Shown here: piece by piece, positions 10,206 to 18,363 of the stretch
Layout: the number at the start of each line of letters is the position of its first letter
Position numbering within the stretch: position 1 is the first letter of the stretch
Source of the DNA: Rothia nasimurium
GTDB lineage: Bacteria > Actinomycetota > Actinomycetes > Actinomycetales > Micrococcaceae
Length of the DNA: 64,000 nucleotides
NCBI RefSeq assembly: GCF_928391935.1
Contig: NZ_CAKMTD010000007.1
Coordinates: 40,909 to 104,908, forward strand
Reading direction: 5' to 3'
Position numbers and translations under genes: made by a program
The notes under the pieces: model-generated
The model's database searches: none
What the model was told of the DNA's origin: nothing
Seen by the model: only the letters and a program-made list of their open reading frames with translations

Positions 10206-11315
10206 TTAGCGGGTCTGCCAGGTGAGGCCGTCGGATGAGGTGATGAGGGTGGTGCTGTTTGAGGGCACCCAGGCAGGGTAGCCAACTTCGAGGGTGTAGG
10301 TGCCGTTGGCGTAGTCGGCCTCTAACAGGTAGGAGGCGGCTGGGTCTAGCTCATGGGTAGTCCAGGTGAACCCATTATCGGCGCTGGTCAGCAGAGTTGC
10401 CCCTTCGGCACGGGCTTGGCAGTAAACCAGAACTGTCTCACTAAGACGCTGGTGGCCGCAGAGCTCTAGGGGTTTGGCTCCAACCGTAGAGATTTTTCCG
10501 CCTATGAGCCAGTGGCCCTGGTCTGGGCTGTAGGTTGCGGCGTAGATGTCGTTGCTGTTAGCCAGAACCAGGCCAAAGGTTCCACTCTCGTCGATATCGG
10601 TGACGTTCTCAGCCTCAACCGGGGTAAGCGGAGCAGGAGTATAGGGTTGGCCGGGGGACTCGGGGGCGGACGTGGGGGCCTCCCCGGGCACCTGGACGTC
10701 GCCCAGGTTGCCAGGTGGGGTTGAGGTACCCCCGGGGTCGTGGCTTTGGGGCCAACAGTCATAGGTTTCCCCAAGATCCCGGGCAAATATGAGGTTGACC
10801 TGTTGCGCTTCCCTGCAATAGTCGTGGAATAGCCCTACGGGGAACTGGTAGTAGGTTTTCCCCTCATCTTCATAGCGGATCCAGCCGGTACTGAAGACCA
10901 GAACGATGAAGAAGCTAAAAGTCATTACCAGGGCAAGAGCGCTTGCCAGCAAGACCAGAATAGTCTGGACCAACCAGTGCGCCGCCTCGGCCAGGGCACC
11001 CCCTCCATTGAGGTAGGGTTGGGCGATTTTTTCTAGACCCTTGAGAACATAAACAGTACAACAAACCAGCAGGGTAAGGGCCGCCAGGGAAAAAAGCCCC
11101 AGACAGAAAACCCCAGCCTCGGGGATAAGCAAGAAACCCAAGGCGTCCAGCCCATACCGGCCACCGGCAATCACTGCCAGGAGAAAGCAAGAGCCCAGAG
11201 TCACCCGCCCCAAAAGTCTCTGCGAGAACGAGGAGGGCTTGACCCTGGAGCTCTGGCTTTGAAGCGGCACGGCTAGATTCTTTCCTCTTGCACCGCCAGG
11301 TAGCAGGTTCCGCAT
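10206..11315 (-). CDS. Membrane protein with extracytoplasmic Asp-box-like domain, unknown function
   Basis: 369 residues. Three hydrophobic segments (about 40-62, 70-95, 112-140) precede a Pro/Thr-rich linker (PGGTSTPPG to PAPLTPVEAE, about 195-235). A C-terminal beta-rich domain follows, with two Asp-box-like turns (SADNGFTWTT and SSDGLTWQTR), the motif that recurs in sialidase and BNR beta-propellers. Two copies are too few for a complete propeller. Its start overlaps the end of the NUDIX gene by 43 bp in another frame, so it is probably co-transcribed with ridA and the NUDIX gene. I do not recognise a named family. Confidence 0.6.
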   Translation of the reverse strand: MRNLLPGGARGKNLAVPLQSQSSRVKPSSFSQRLLGRVTLGSCFLLAVIAGGRYGLDALGFLLIPEAGVFCLGLFSLAALTLLVCCTVYVLKGLEKIAQPYLNGGGALAEAAHWLVQTILVLLASALALVMTFSFFIVLVFSTGWIRYEDEGKTYYQFPVGLFHDYCREAQQVNLIFARDLGETYDCWPQSHDPGGTSTPPGNLGDVQVPGEAPTSAPESPGQPYTPAPLTPVEAENVTDIDESGTFGLVLANSNDIYAATYSPDQGHWLIGGKISTVGAKPLELCGHQRLSETVLVYCQARAEGATLLTSADNGFTWTTHELDPAASYLLEADYANGTYTLEVGYPAWVPSNSTTLITSSDGLTWQTR

Positions 11316-12238
11316 TCCTTCTGCTTAACCTCGGCCCGGTAGAGGGAAACCTGGCGGCGCTTGGCCAAGAAAGCCACTGCCCCCGAGGCGGCTGCAACCT
11401 GCTGGAGAACATACATGACCCCGGGGGTCACCAGCTGCTCAAACGGAACACCAACCGTATCCTCACACCCGATTTCATCGCCCAGGGCGGTACTGGTCGG
11501 GTCGCTCAGCAGGTCACGGGCACTCACCCAGCGCCCCCACACCCCCTTACCCTCCAACAGGGAGGGGGTCTGCCCCACCGGCACCGCGCAGGTGAAGAAG
11601 TGCACGTCATACCGCTTGTGGTAGAAGCCGGGCGACTGCCAGCGGGCCAAAGGTTTAAGCAGGTCAGCCCTCACCTTAAGGCCCCGACGGCTCAGATAGT
11701 CGGCCAGGGTCTTCTCCTGCTGGGATATCTTCTGGCGGGTCACCATGCACTCGTGGCCACTGGTGAGCTCAATGGTTGCCCCCTCATTCTCACCTGCCAG
11801 GAGCACCCCAGTTTCCTCAAAAACCTCACGCACGGCTGTCACCACAACAGCAGCAGCCGCCCCGAGGTCGTCCTCGTCGAATACCCGGGCCCAGTGGTCG
11901 CCGCCGGGGCCCACCCAGCCGATGGGGGCCGCGTCCTCAGCTACCCCCAGCCCCCCGGGGAAGGCAACCTTCCCCATGGGGGATTTAACCCGGTAGGTCA
12001 TAAAGGTTTCTACGCCCCTGGCCCCGTCCCGCACGAAGACGACGGCGGCGGCGGGGCTGGGGCGGCGTTCGAGGCTTCCACCTTCCTCAAGCCAGGTCCG
12101 GGCTGAGTCCTGCTGGCGGGAGGGAATAGGGTGGGTTCTGACCACCGGCAGGCGGGCTGTTGCCGGGCGGGCAGGATCCGGTGCCCCCGGCAGAGGAATG
12201 CGCTTGAGCGCACCGGTATAAAGGGGTTGGTTAGACAT
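11273..12238 (-). CDS. NUDIX hydrolase (NUDT19/RP2-like arrangement)
   Basis: 321 residues. Nudix enzymes hydrolyse nucleoside diphosphates linked to another moiety; CoA-derivative hydrolysis is common in this subgroup. FPGGLGVAED is separated by about 30 residues from TAVREVFEETGVLL. This means the REuxEExGu half of the Nudix box is intact while the first half is interrupted, as in NUDT8/NUDT19-type proteins. ATG 12238 overlaps the ridA stop by 8 bp (translational coupling); starts further upstream lie inside ridA in another frame. Substrate unknown. Confidence 0.8.
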   Translation of the reverse strand: MSNQPLYTGALKRIPLPGAPDPARPATARLPVVRTHPIPSRQQDSARTWLEEGGSLERRPSPAAAVVFVRDGARGVETFMTYRVKSPMGKVAFPGGLGVAEDAAPIGWVGPGGDHWARVFDEDDLGAAAAVVVTAVREVFEETGVLLAGENEGATIELTSGHECMVTRQKISQQEKTLADYLSRRGLKVRADLLKPLARWQSPGFYHKRYDVHFFTCAVPVGQTPSLLEGKGVWGRWVSARDLLSDPTSTALGDEIGCEDTVGVPFEQLVTPGVMYVLQQVAAASGAVAFLAKRRQVSLYRAEVKQKECGTCYLAVQEERI

Positions 12239-12707
12239 ATTCCACGATAATCTCAACCTCGACCGGGGAGTCGAGGGGAAGGACGGGCACACCAACGGCA
12301 GAGCGGGCGTGAACGCCAGCGTCGCCGAAGATATCGCCCAAAAGCAGGGAGGCCCCGTTAATGACGCCGGGCTGGCCGGTAAAAGCAGGGTCAGAGGCGA
12401 CGAAGCCAACAACCTTGACGACGCGGGTCACCCGGTCAAGATTCCCAATAACGGATTTGACGGCGGCCAGGGCATTCATCACTGACAGGCCGGCAAGTTT
12501 CTGGGCGGTTTCGGGGTCAACGAAGCCTTCAGCGCCGGAGTCTGAGACTTTACCGGTAGCTGGTAGTTCCCCCTGAACGAAGGGCAGCTGGCCCGAGGTG
12601 TAAACGTAGTTTCCACTGGTCACAGCCGGAACGTAGGCGGCGACGGGGGCAGCAAGTTCCGGAAGTTCTAGGCCGAGTTCCTTGATGCGTTCTTCAATCT
12701 TTGACAC
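12231..12707 (-). CDS. RidA/YjgF-family protein
   Basis: 158 residues, in the range of the longer RidA subfamily (YjgF/Atu1372-like) rather than canonical 130-residue RidA. Typical members are trimeric and hydrolyse reactive enamine/imine intermediates of amino-acid metabolism. Features: TSGNYVYTSGQLPFVQGELPATGKV at the N-terminus (partly quoted as TSGQLP), the VVGFVASDPAF strand, and the C-terminal RSAVGVPVLPLDSPVEVE with the Arg that binds the substrate carboxylate in RidA. The start is GTG 12707, with AAAGGTG (12712-12718). First gene of a three-gene unit with the NUDIX and membrane-protein genes. Confidence 0.87.
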   Translation of the reverse strand: MSKIEERIKELGLELPELAAPVAAYVPAVTSGNYVYTSGQLPFVQGELPATGKVSDSGAEGFVDPETAQKLAGLSVMNALAAVKSVIGNLDRVTRVVKVVGFVASDPAFTGQPGVINGASLLLGDIFGDAGVHARSAVGVPVLPLDSPVEVEIIVEYV

Positions 12708-12783
12708 GGTTCACCTTTCCTGGCGCCCCTTCCTATGGCAGGGGCGTCCTTGTTTCTGGCCCTGGGCCCAGGCCCGGGGTGTG

Positions 12784-12822
12784 CAAAACCGGGCCCTGAC
12801 TGCTGAGTCTGGAACCCGGTTT
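12784..12822 (-). terminator. Terminator of the DUF4177 gene
   Basis: AAACCGGG / CCCGGTTT stem (12785-12793 with 12815-12822), ending in TTTT on the minus strand, just past the stop at 12835. Confidence 0.65.
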
Positions 12823-12834
12823 CGTCACGAACTG

Positions 12835-13038
12835 TTATTGAGCTTTCTTACGCTTGAAGTAAGCAATAGGGTTGCCCTGAGTGGGGGCGACCATGTTCCC
12901 GGCGGGGGTGGCGCCGGTCGGAGCCGGGGCGCCGGGGAGGACGGCTACGAGCTCCCAGCCGTCTTCACCCCAGTTGTCGAGGATTTGCTTGGTCGCGTGA
13001 ATCATCAGAGGCACGGTTGCGTATTCCCATTTTTCCAT
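12835..13038 (-). CDS. DUF4177 family small protein
   Basis: 67 residues starting MEKWEYATVPL, with the family hallmark NWGEDGWELVAVLPG and a basic tail (YFKRKKAQ). The function of DUF4177 is unknown; members are small cytosolic proteins common in actinobacteria. Longer upstream frames have no family similarity. The minus strand carries TAGGCT 7 bases before the ATG and no Shine-Dalgarno, so a leaderless transcript is likely. It is divergent from the penicillin-binding protein gene. Confidence 0.8.
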   Translation of the reverse strand: MEKWEYATVPLMIHATKQILDNWGEDGWELVAVLPGAPAPTGATPAGNMVAPTQGNPIAYFKRKKAQ

Positions 13039-13180
13039 AGCACCAAGCCTAGTCCACCCTGCGACAAAATACGAAGAGGCTGGCAGTCTTGATAAGAAGC
13101 ATGAACAGGGTCCGTCGGCAGGTGGCGGACGGCAGGGGTGCAGTAGAGACCTCCCGACAGTTTCAGGGTGGAGCAGGAGC

Positions 13181-13258
13181 ATGAAATTTATGGTGATTAT
13201 TCACAGGCTGGCTTCACCTGCTTTCCGGTGCGCTTTTGCCGGGTTGCGGATAAACTAG
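13181..13258 (+). CDS. Candidate 25-residue leader ORF before the penicillin-binding protein gene
   Basis: ATG 13181 is preceded by an excellent ribosome-binding stretch (GGAGCAGGAG, 13170-13179) and opens 25 codons (MKFMVIIHRLASPAF...). The frame ends at TAG 13256-13258, four bases before the ATG of the next gene. The peptide is hydrophobic and basic. It may couple translation to the downstream gene, or be chance; the rest of 13039-13262 shows nothing else. Confidence 0.35.
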   Translation: MKFMVIIHRLASPAFRCAFAGLRIN

Positions 13259-13262
13259 GGGA

Positions 13263-15404
13263 ATGGCTTCTTCAAAGAACGTTCGTACAAGGCGTCGCAA
13301 CCCGGGTGATGTGCTGCAGTTTTTAGCGCTGAGCATTATCGCTGGTTTCGTGGCTGCCCTCATTCTCGTACCGCCGACCACGGCGCTCAGCGCAACCGCG
13401 ACCGCGTCCATGAACTGGTTTAAGAGCTTGCCCGCTACCTTGAGCGACGGCCCGCTCTCCCAGGGGTCGGTTATTTATGCGAGCGATGGGAAGACCGAAA
13501 TTGCGTCCTACTACGCCCGTAACAGCACTGAGGTTCCTCTGTCTGAGATATCGCCCCACATGATTGATGCGATTCTCTCGTCTGAAGACCGTAATTTCTA
13601 TGAACATGGTGCGGTCTCCCCCATGGGTATTGCCCGCGCTCTTGTCAACAACCTCCTTAACCCCGAAAACCGTCAGGGTGCCTCCACCCTGACCCAGCAG
13701 TACGTCAACAACCTTTTGGTTGATGCTGCTGAGCAGGAAGGCATTGAAGCTGAGACCCTGGGTGCTAAAAAGGACTACCTTGACAAGATCAAGGAAATTA
13801 AGCTGGCTATCTCAATGGAGCAGAACCTCACCAAGGACGAGGTGCTTGAGGGCTACCTCAATATCATCAACCTGGGTGGTTCAACCTTCGGTGTTGAGGC
13901 TGCCGCCTACTACTACTGGGGTATTAAGGCTTCTGAGTTGAGTATCTCCCAGTCAGCTATTTTGGCTGGCATGGTGGTTTCCCCTAACGTCTACCGCCCC
14001 GATGTTAACCCGGAACTGTCTAAGGCCCGTCGTGACGTTGTGCTGGGCACCATGTACCGTGACGGCAAGATCACCGAGGATGAGTACTCCGACGCCCTGA
14101 ATGAAGACATTGAGCTCGACATTCACACCACCCCCATGGGCTGTTCTGTAGCTGGCGACTTCGCCCACTTCTGCTACTACGTGATTTCAGATTTCCTGGG
14201 TGATGAGACCTACGGCGCTACTGAAGAAGACCGCGCTAACAACCTCTACCGTGGTGGCTACAAGATCATCACCACCATTGATGCCAGCGCCCAGCGCGAG
14301 GCCAAGAAGCAGGTAGAGGCCACCCAGCCCTCCACCAATAACCCTGACGACGTAAACGCCGCTATGGTCGCTGTTGCCCCCGGCACCGGCAAGATTATTG
14401 CCATGGCCCAGAACTCCGGCTACGGCAATCCTAAGGAAACCAACTTCCGCGATAACTTCTTCAACTACAACGCCGATGTTGCCCACGGTGGTACCGGTGG
14501 CTTCCAGCCCGGTTCAACCTTCAAGCCGATTGTGCTGGCCCAGTGGATTAAGGACGGCAAGGGCGTCAATGCCACCATTGACGGCACCTCCCTCTACTAT
14601 CCGCAGGAATTCAAGTGGCCTGCTAAGTGTGAGAAGGACGGCTACGTCCTCAGCGATTCTGGCAAGGGCTACGAGTTTAGTAACACTGACGGCGGTGGCC
14701 AGACCTGGGGCACCGTGGCCTACGGTATCAAGAACTCCTATAACTCCTACGCCATGAAAATGGCCTCGGTAACCGACGGCTGTGACATTGCTGATTTGCG
14801 CGACAAGCTCCGCATTACTGACGGCGCTGGCAAGGTCCCCTACAAACTCAACCGTCCGTCCGCCTACATTGGTGGTTGGGAGATCGGCACTACCCCCCTG
14901 ATTCTGGCAAATGCCTACGCTACGTTTGCCAGCGGCGGTATGTACTGCGAGCCGCTGTCTATCGATAAGGTCTTGAAGACTACGGGCGATGATGAGACCG
15001 AGGTTAAGGCCTACGAGTCCCAGTGTGAGCGGGTCCTGGAAGAAGATGTTGCCAACGGTGTGAGCTTCGTCCTTAAGCAGGTTCTGGTGGATGGCTCCGG
15101 TCATAACATAGGAATTGGTATGCCAGAAGCTACTGCGGCTAAGACCGGTACTACCGACTACTCGACCCAGACCTGGACTATCGGATACACCCGGGGCCTC
15201 TCGGTTGCTTCCTGGGTTGGTTCCTTGAACAACGGTTCCCGCCCCCTGAACGGCCTGTCCATCAACGGCCAGCGCCTCGCCTATGTTGATGGTGCAACCT
15301 ATGCAGGTAGCCAGTGGCAGCGGTTTATGCAGGCCCAGGCCAAGAACTTCAACACAGACCCCTTCGATCTGCCCTCCCAGAAGGTTCTGGGCTACAGCCA
15401 GTAA
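13263..15404 (+). CDS. Class A penicillin-binding protein (glycosyltransferase-transpeptidase)
   Basis: 713 residues. A short basic cytoplasmic tail and one membrane anchor (about 18-43) come first. The GT51 domain has catalytic Glu108 in SSEDRNFYEHG and the QGASTLTQQ motif (138-146), for glycan-strand polymerisation. The transpeptidase domain has Ser418-x-x-Lys421 (STFK), Ser492-Tyr-Asn494 and Lys627-Thr-Gly, for peptide cross-linking. It ends soon after the transpeptidase domain, without PASTA repeats. TAAACT lies 6 bases before the ATG, so leaderless initiation competes with coupling to the short ORF just upstream. The metallophosphoesterase gene follows 8 bp later and is probably co-transcribed. 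Confidence 0.93.
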   Translation: MASSKNVRTRRRNPGDVLQFLALSIIAGFVAALILVPPTTALSATATASMNWFKSLPATLSDGPLSQGSVIYASDGKTEIASYYARNSTEVPLSEISPHMIDAILSSEDRNFYEHGAVSPMGIARALVNNLLNPENRQGASTLTQQYVNNLLVDAAEQEGIEAETLGAKKDYLDKIKEIKLAISMEQNLTKDEVLEGYLNIINLGGSTFGVEAAAYYYWGIKASELSISQSAILAGMVVSPNVYRPDVNPELSKARRDVVLGTMYRDGKITEDEYSDALNEDIELDIHTTPMGCSVAGDFAHFCYYVISDFLGDETYGATEEDRANNLYRGGYKIITTIDASAQREAKKQVEATQPSTNNPDDVNAAMVAVAPGTGKIIAMAQNSGYGNPKETNFRDNFFNYNADVAHGGTGGFQPGSTFKPIVLAQWIKDGKGVNATIDGTSLYYPQEFKWPAKCEKDGYVLSDSGKGYEFSNTDGGGQTWGTVAYGIKNSYNSYAMKMASVTDGCDIADLRDKLRITDGAGKVPYKLNRPSAYIGGWEIGTTPLILANAYATFASGGMYCEPLSIDKVLKTTGDDETEVKAYESQCERVLEEDVANGVSFVLKQVLVDGSGHNIGIGMPEATAAKTGTTDYSTQTWTIGYTRGLSVASWVGSLNNGSRPLNGLSINGQRLAYVDGATYAGSQWQRFMQAQAKNFNTDPFDLPSQKVLGYSQ

Positions 15405-15412
15405 GGAAACCA

Positions 15413-16366
15413 GTGAATTCTTTGAATTCGCGTGACGTGGCGGCTCCCGCCGGGTCTCTCGCTTCAACTGCCGCAGCGGTTTTAGCGGGAAGCCTGGTTG
15501 CGGGGGCCGCCACGGTCGCATACGCCCACTTTATTGAACTCAATAATTTTCAGGTTCGGCACGAGACCCTGCCGGTGCTCCCGGCAGGAAGCCCGGATCT
15601 ACGCGTCCTGCATATCTCTGATATGCACATGATTCCGGGCCAGAAGCGCAAGCGGGACTTCATGCATTCCTTAGCTGAGTTGCAGCCGGATCTGGTGATG
15701 AACACCGGCGATAACCTCTCGCATATGCGTGGCCTGCCTGCCCTCCTGGATGCGCTTGACCCCCTGTTGGATTTCCCCGGTGTTTACGTGCCGGGCTCCA
15801 ACTGCTATTTCGCTCCCGTCCCGAAGAACCCTGCCCGTTACCTGTGGAAGCAGAATACCGGCGATGAAATCGTTGAGGACGGCCGGGCGGTTCTTCCTAC
15901 CCAGGATATGCATGACGCTTTTGATGCCCGGGGCTGGGTTGGGCTGATTAACCGCTTTGATACCTTGACGGTTAAGGGGGTGCGTCTTGAGTTTTCCGGG
16001 GTGGACGACCCCCACCTCGACTATGACCGCCACCCCGGCTTCTCCCCCACTGCTTTCAGCGGTGAGGGGGGCGAGCCCGTCCGCCTGGGTGTTTGTCATG
16101 CCCCCTACCTGCGTACCCTGGCCCGCTTTGTGGACGACGGCGCCCAGGCAATTTTTGCCGGGCACACCCACGGGGGGCAGGTCTGTCTGCCCGGGGGCCA
16201 TGCCCTGGTCAGTAATTGCGATCTTCCCCCGGCGAGGGCCAAGGGGGTCAGCTTCGAGAAGGACGTTCCCGTCCAGATTTCTGCAGGGCTGGGCACCTCC
16301 CGTTTTGCCCAGGTACGTCTCTTTTGCCCGCCGGAGGCGGTGCTGGTGACGCTGACGGCCCGGTAG
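15413..16366 (+). CDS. Membrane-anchored metallophosphoesterase (YkuE/YaeI-like)
   Basis: 317 residues from GTG 15413, which has AAGGAAA upstream and sits 8 bp after the PBP stop. An N-terminal hydrophobic segment (about 17-42) precedes a calcineurin-like phosphoesterase domain: ISDMHMIP (metal Asp/His), NTGDNLSH, GSNCYFAP, CHAPYL and GHTHGGQ. The usual GNH or GSND block reads GSNC, so a residue close to the metal site is changed. Actinobacteria often carry this gene next to a class A PBP; a role in cell-envelope lipid or phosphoester metabolism is inferred from that linkage only. Confidence 0.85.
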   Translation: MNSLNSRDVAAPAGSLASTAAAVLAGSLVAGAATVAYAHFIELNNFQVRHETLPVLPAGSPDLRVLHISDMHMIPGQKRKRDFMHSLAELQPDLVMNTGDNLSHMRGLPALLDALDPLLDFPGVYVPGSNCYFAPVPKNPARYLWKQNTGDEIVEDGRAVLPTQDMHDAFDARGWVGLINRFDTLTVKGVRLEFSGVDDPHLDYDRHPGFSPTAFSGEGGEPVRLGVCHAPYLRTLARFVDDGAQAIFAGHTHGGQVCLPGGHALVSNCDLPPARAKGVSFEKDVPVQISAGLGTSRFAQVRLFCPPEAVLVTLTAR

Positions 16367-16392
16367 GCTGGGGCGGGGTAGCCCGCCTGGTT

Positions 16393-16408
16393 TTTGCAGG
16401 ACTGCAAA
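16393..16408. promoter_or_regulatory. Palindrome in the promoter of the ABC exporter pair
   Basis: TTTGCAG-GA-CTGCAAA is a perfect inverted repeat directly upstream of TAAGAT (16411-16416, likely -10) and the ATG at 16425. The half sites TTGCAG and CTGCAA recur, with a 3-bp centre, in the tetR promoter at 32034-32048. A candidate repressor operator. Confidence 0.45.
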
Positions 16409-16424
16409 TGTAAGATTGGTTACT

Positions 16425-18359
16425 ATGGCCTCCAGATTGTTGCGTGTAAAACCCCTCCCCACCCCCGATCCCGTCCCCCACGGGGCAAGGGAAGAACAGG
16501 AGGTCACCCTCTGGAACTATGCCAAGCCCATTAGGGGCCGCTGGGTAGCGGGTCTCTTCGTTGCCCTGTCGGCGGCGGTCATTGCCATTTCTATCCCCCA
16601 GGCCCTGGGCTGGATTGTGGACGCCATGCTCACCGACTCCCCCACCGTTGGGGCAGTCTGGGCCGGGGGCGGGCTGGTCTTTGCCTTAGGCCTGCTTCAA
16701 TCGACCCTCTTCTTTTTGCGCCGTCAGCTGGTTATTGAACCGGCCAGCACGGTTGAAAACACCATGCGGATAGACCTCTTCGACCGTCTACTCCGTTTCC
16801 CGGTGGCCTTTCACGATCGCTGGCCCTCCGGCCAGCTCCTCACCCGGGCCATGAGCGATCTGGGCACCATTCGGCGCTGGACGGCCTTCGGCCTGATTCA
16901 GATCATTACGGTGGCTGTGCAGGTGACAGTCGGCAGTGTCTACATGTTCACCGGGGCCTGGCAGCTAGGCCTGCTCTTCCTGGCCGCCCTGCCCCTGGCT
17001 TTCTTCTGCGTCTGGCGGTTCGTGCTGCGGTTTAGGGCTCTGACCCGACAAGCCCAGGAAAAAACCGGCGACCTTGCCACCACGGTTGAAGAGTCGGTGC
17101 AGGGCCTGCGCGTCCTCAAGGCCCTCGGACGCGGCCCCCACGCCCTGGCAGGCTTCACCGAGGGGGCCGCTGACTTGCGGGACCTCGAAATTGAGCGGGG
17201 CCGGGCCATGGGTCTTGTGCGGCTCCAAACCGGCTTGATCAGCGGTGTGACCCTTGCCCTGGGCCTGATCTGGGGCCTGAACCTGGTGGAACAGGGCCAG
17301 CTGACCGTCGGTGCCCTCACCAGTTTCTTCGCGACCGCCGCCATCCTCTTCGCCCAGGTGGAGCGCTCGGGCATGTTGCTGTCTATGTACCTGGCGGCCA
17401 GCGTCTCCATGGACCGCCACCGGCAGGTCATGGTGGGCGAAGCCGGGGAGGACATCAGCCTCACCGCCCGCCCCAGCCGCAGCACCTCCGCCCAGGCAGC
17501 AGCCCTGAACTTCAACCGGGTTGCCTTCTCCTACGGCCAGGAGGAAGGCCCCGTCCTCACCGATTTTTCCTTGGACGTAGCCCCCGGCGAAATTATCGCC
17601 CTGGTCGGGGCGACCGGGTCGGGTAAGTCCACCGTCCTGCACCTGGTCCAGCGGCTCTACGCAGCGAGCGCCGGAACCATCGCCCTCAACGGCCGGGACA
17701 TCGCGGCCCTCCCCCTGCCTGAGCTCCGCTCCCAGGTGGCGATCGCCTTTGAAGACCCCCTGCTGTTTTCAGCCAGTGTGCGGGAGAACGTCCTGCTGGG
17801 CGTTGATCGGAGCCACTACACCGAGGCGGAGCTCGATGCCCTGGTGGCCCGAGCCCTGGACGTTGCCGCCGCAAGCTACGTCTGGAACCTGCCCGAGGGC
17901 GTCGATACTGTCATCGGGGAGGAGGGCATGAGCCTGTCTGGTGGCCAGCGTCAGCGCCTTTCCCTGGCGCGGGCGATTGCCGCCGAACCGGCCGTCCTGC
18001 TTCTGGATGACCCCCTCTCGGCCCTGGATGTGACCACCGAGGAGGAGGTCATTGGCAAGCTCAAGAGCGAGCTGACCTCCACGACGACCCTGCTCACCGC
18101 CCACCGGCCCTCGACCGTGGCCCTGGCGGACCGCGTCGTCCTGCTTGAGAAGGGTAGGGTGCTGGCGGTGGGGCCGCATACTGATCTGTTGAGCAACCCG
18201 GTCTATCGGGAGCTGATGAGCACCGAGACTTCCCTGCCCCCGCTCCCGGGCACTGACGCTAAAGTGAACGCCGATGCTGGCACCGGCGCTGGGCGCGGCC
18301 CCGGGCAGAATCCCGGGCAGGACGCCCCCGCCCCAGCAACCGATGTGAAGGAGGGTTAG
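16425..18359 (+). CDS. Heterodimeric ABC exporter, subunit with degenerate ATPase site
   Basis: 644 residues. Type IV exporter fold with six membrane segments (about 40-330) and an ATPase domain with Walker A GATGSGKST and signature SLSGGQRQR. The Walker B is LLLDDPLSALD, where the catalytic Glu is Asp. This is the pattern of the degenerate-site subunit in BmrCD/TM287-288-like heterodimers. ATG 16425 is preferred over TTG 16416, which overlaps the -10. A TAAGAT element 8 bases upstream suggests a leaderless mRNA. The C-terminal tail after about 590 is Gly/Ala-rich. Likely a multidrug or lipid exporter; substrate unknown. Confidence 0.9.
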   Translation: MASRLLRVKPLPTPDPVPHGAREEQEVTLWNYAKPIRGRWVAGLFVALSAAVIAISIPQALGWIVDAMLTDSPTVGAVWAGGGLVFALGLLQSTLFFLRRQLVIEPASTVENTMRIDLFDRLLRFPVAFHDRWPSGQLLTRAMSDLGTIRRWTAFGLIQIITVAVQVTVGSVYMFTGAWQLGLLFLAALPLAFFCVWRFVLRFRALTRQAQEKTGDLATTVEESVQGLRVLKALGRGPHALAGFTEGAADLRDLEIERGRAMGLVRLQTGLISGVTLALGLIWGLNLVEQGQLTVGALTSFFATAAILFAQVERSGMLLSMYLAASVSMDRHRQVMVGEAGEDISLTARPSRSTSAQAAALNFNRVAFSYGQEEGPVLTDFSLDVAPGEIIALVGATGSGKSTVLHLVQRLYAASAGTIALNGRDIAALPLPELRSQVAIAFEDPLLFSASVRENVLLGVDRSHYTEAELDALVARALDVAAASYVWNLPEGVDTVIGEEGMSLSGGQRQRLSLARAIAAEPAVLLLDDPLSALDVTTEEEVIGKLKSELTSTTTLLTAHRPSTVALADRVVLLEKGRVLAVGPHTDLLSNPVYRELMSTETSLPPLPGTDAKVNADAGTGAGRGPGQNPGQDAPAPATDVKEG

Positions 18360-18363
18360 GCTC

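Noticed and set aside
14514..15521. Minus-strand open frame of 335 codons across the PBP gene.
   Set aside because: It is opposite a gene with all penicillin-binding-protein motifs and shows the composition of an antisense shadow in high-GC DNA.
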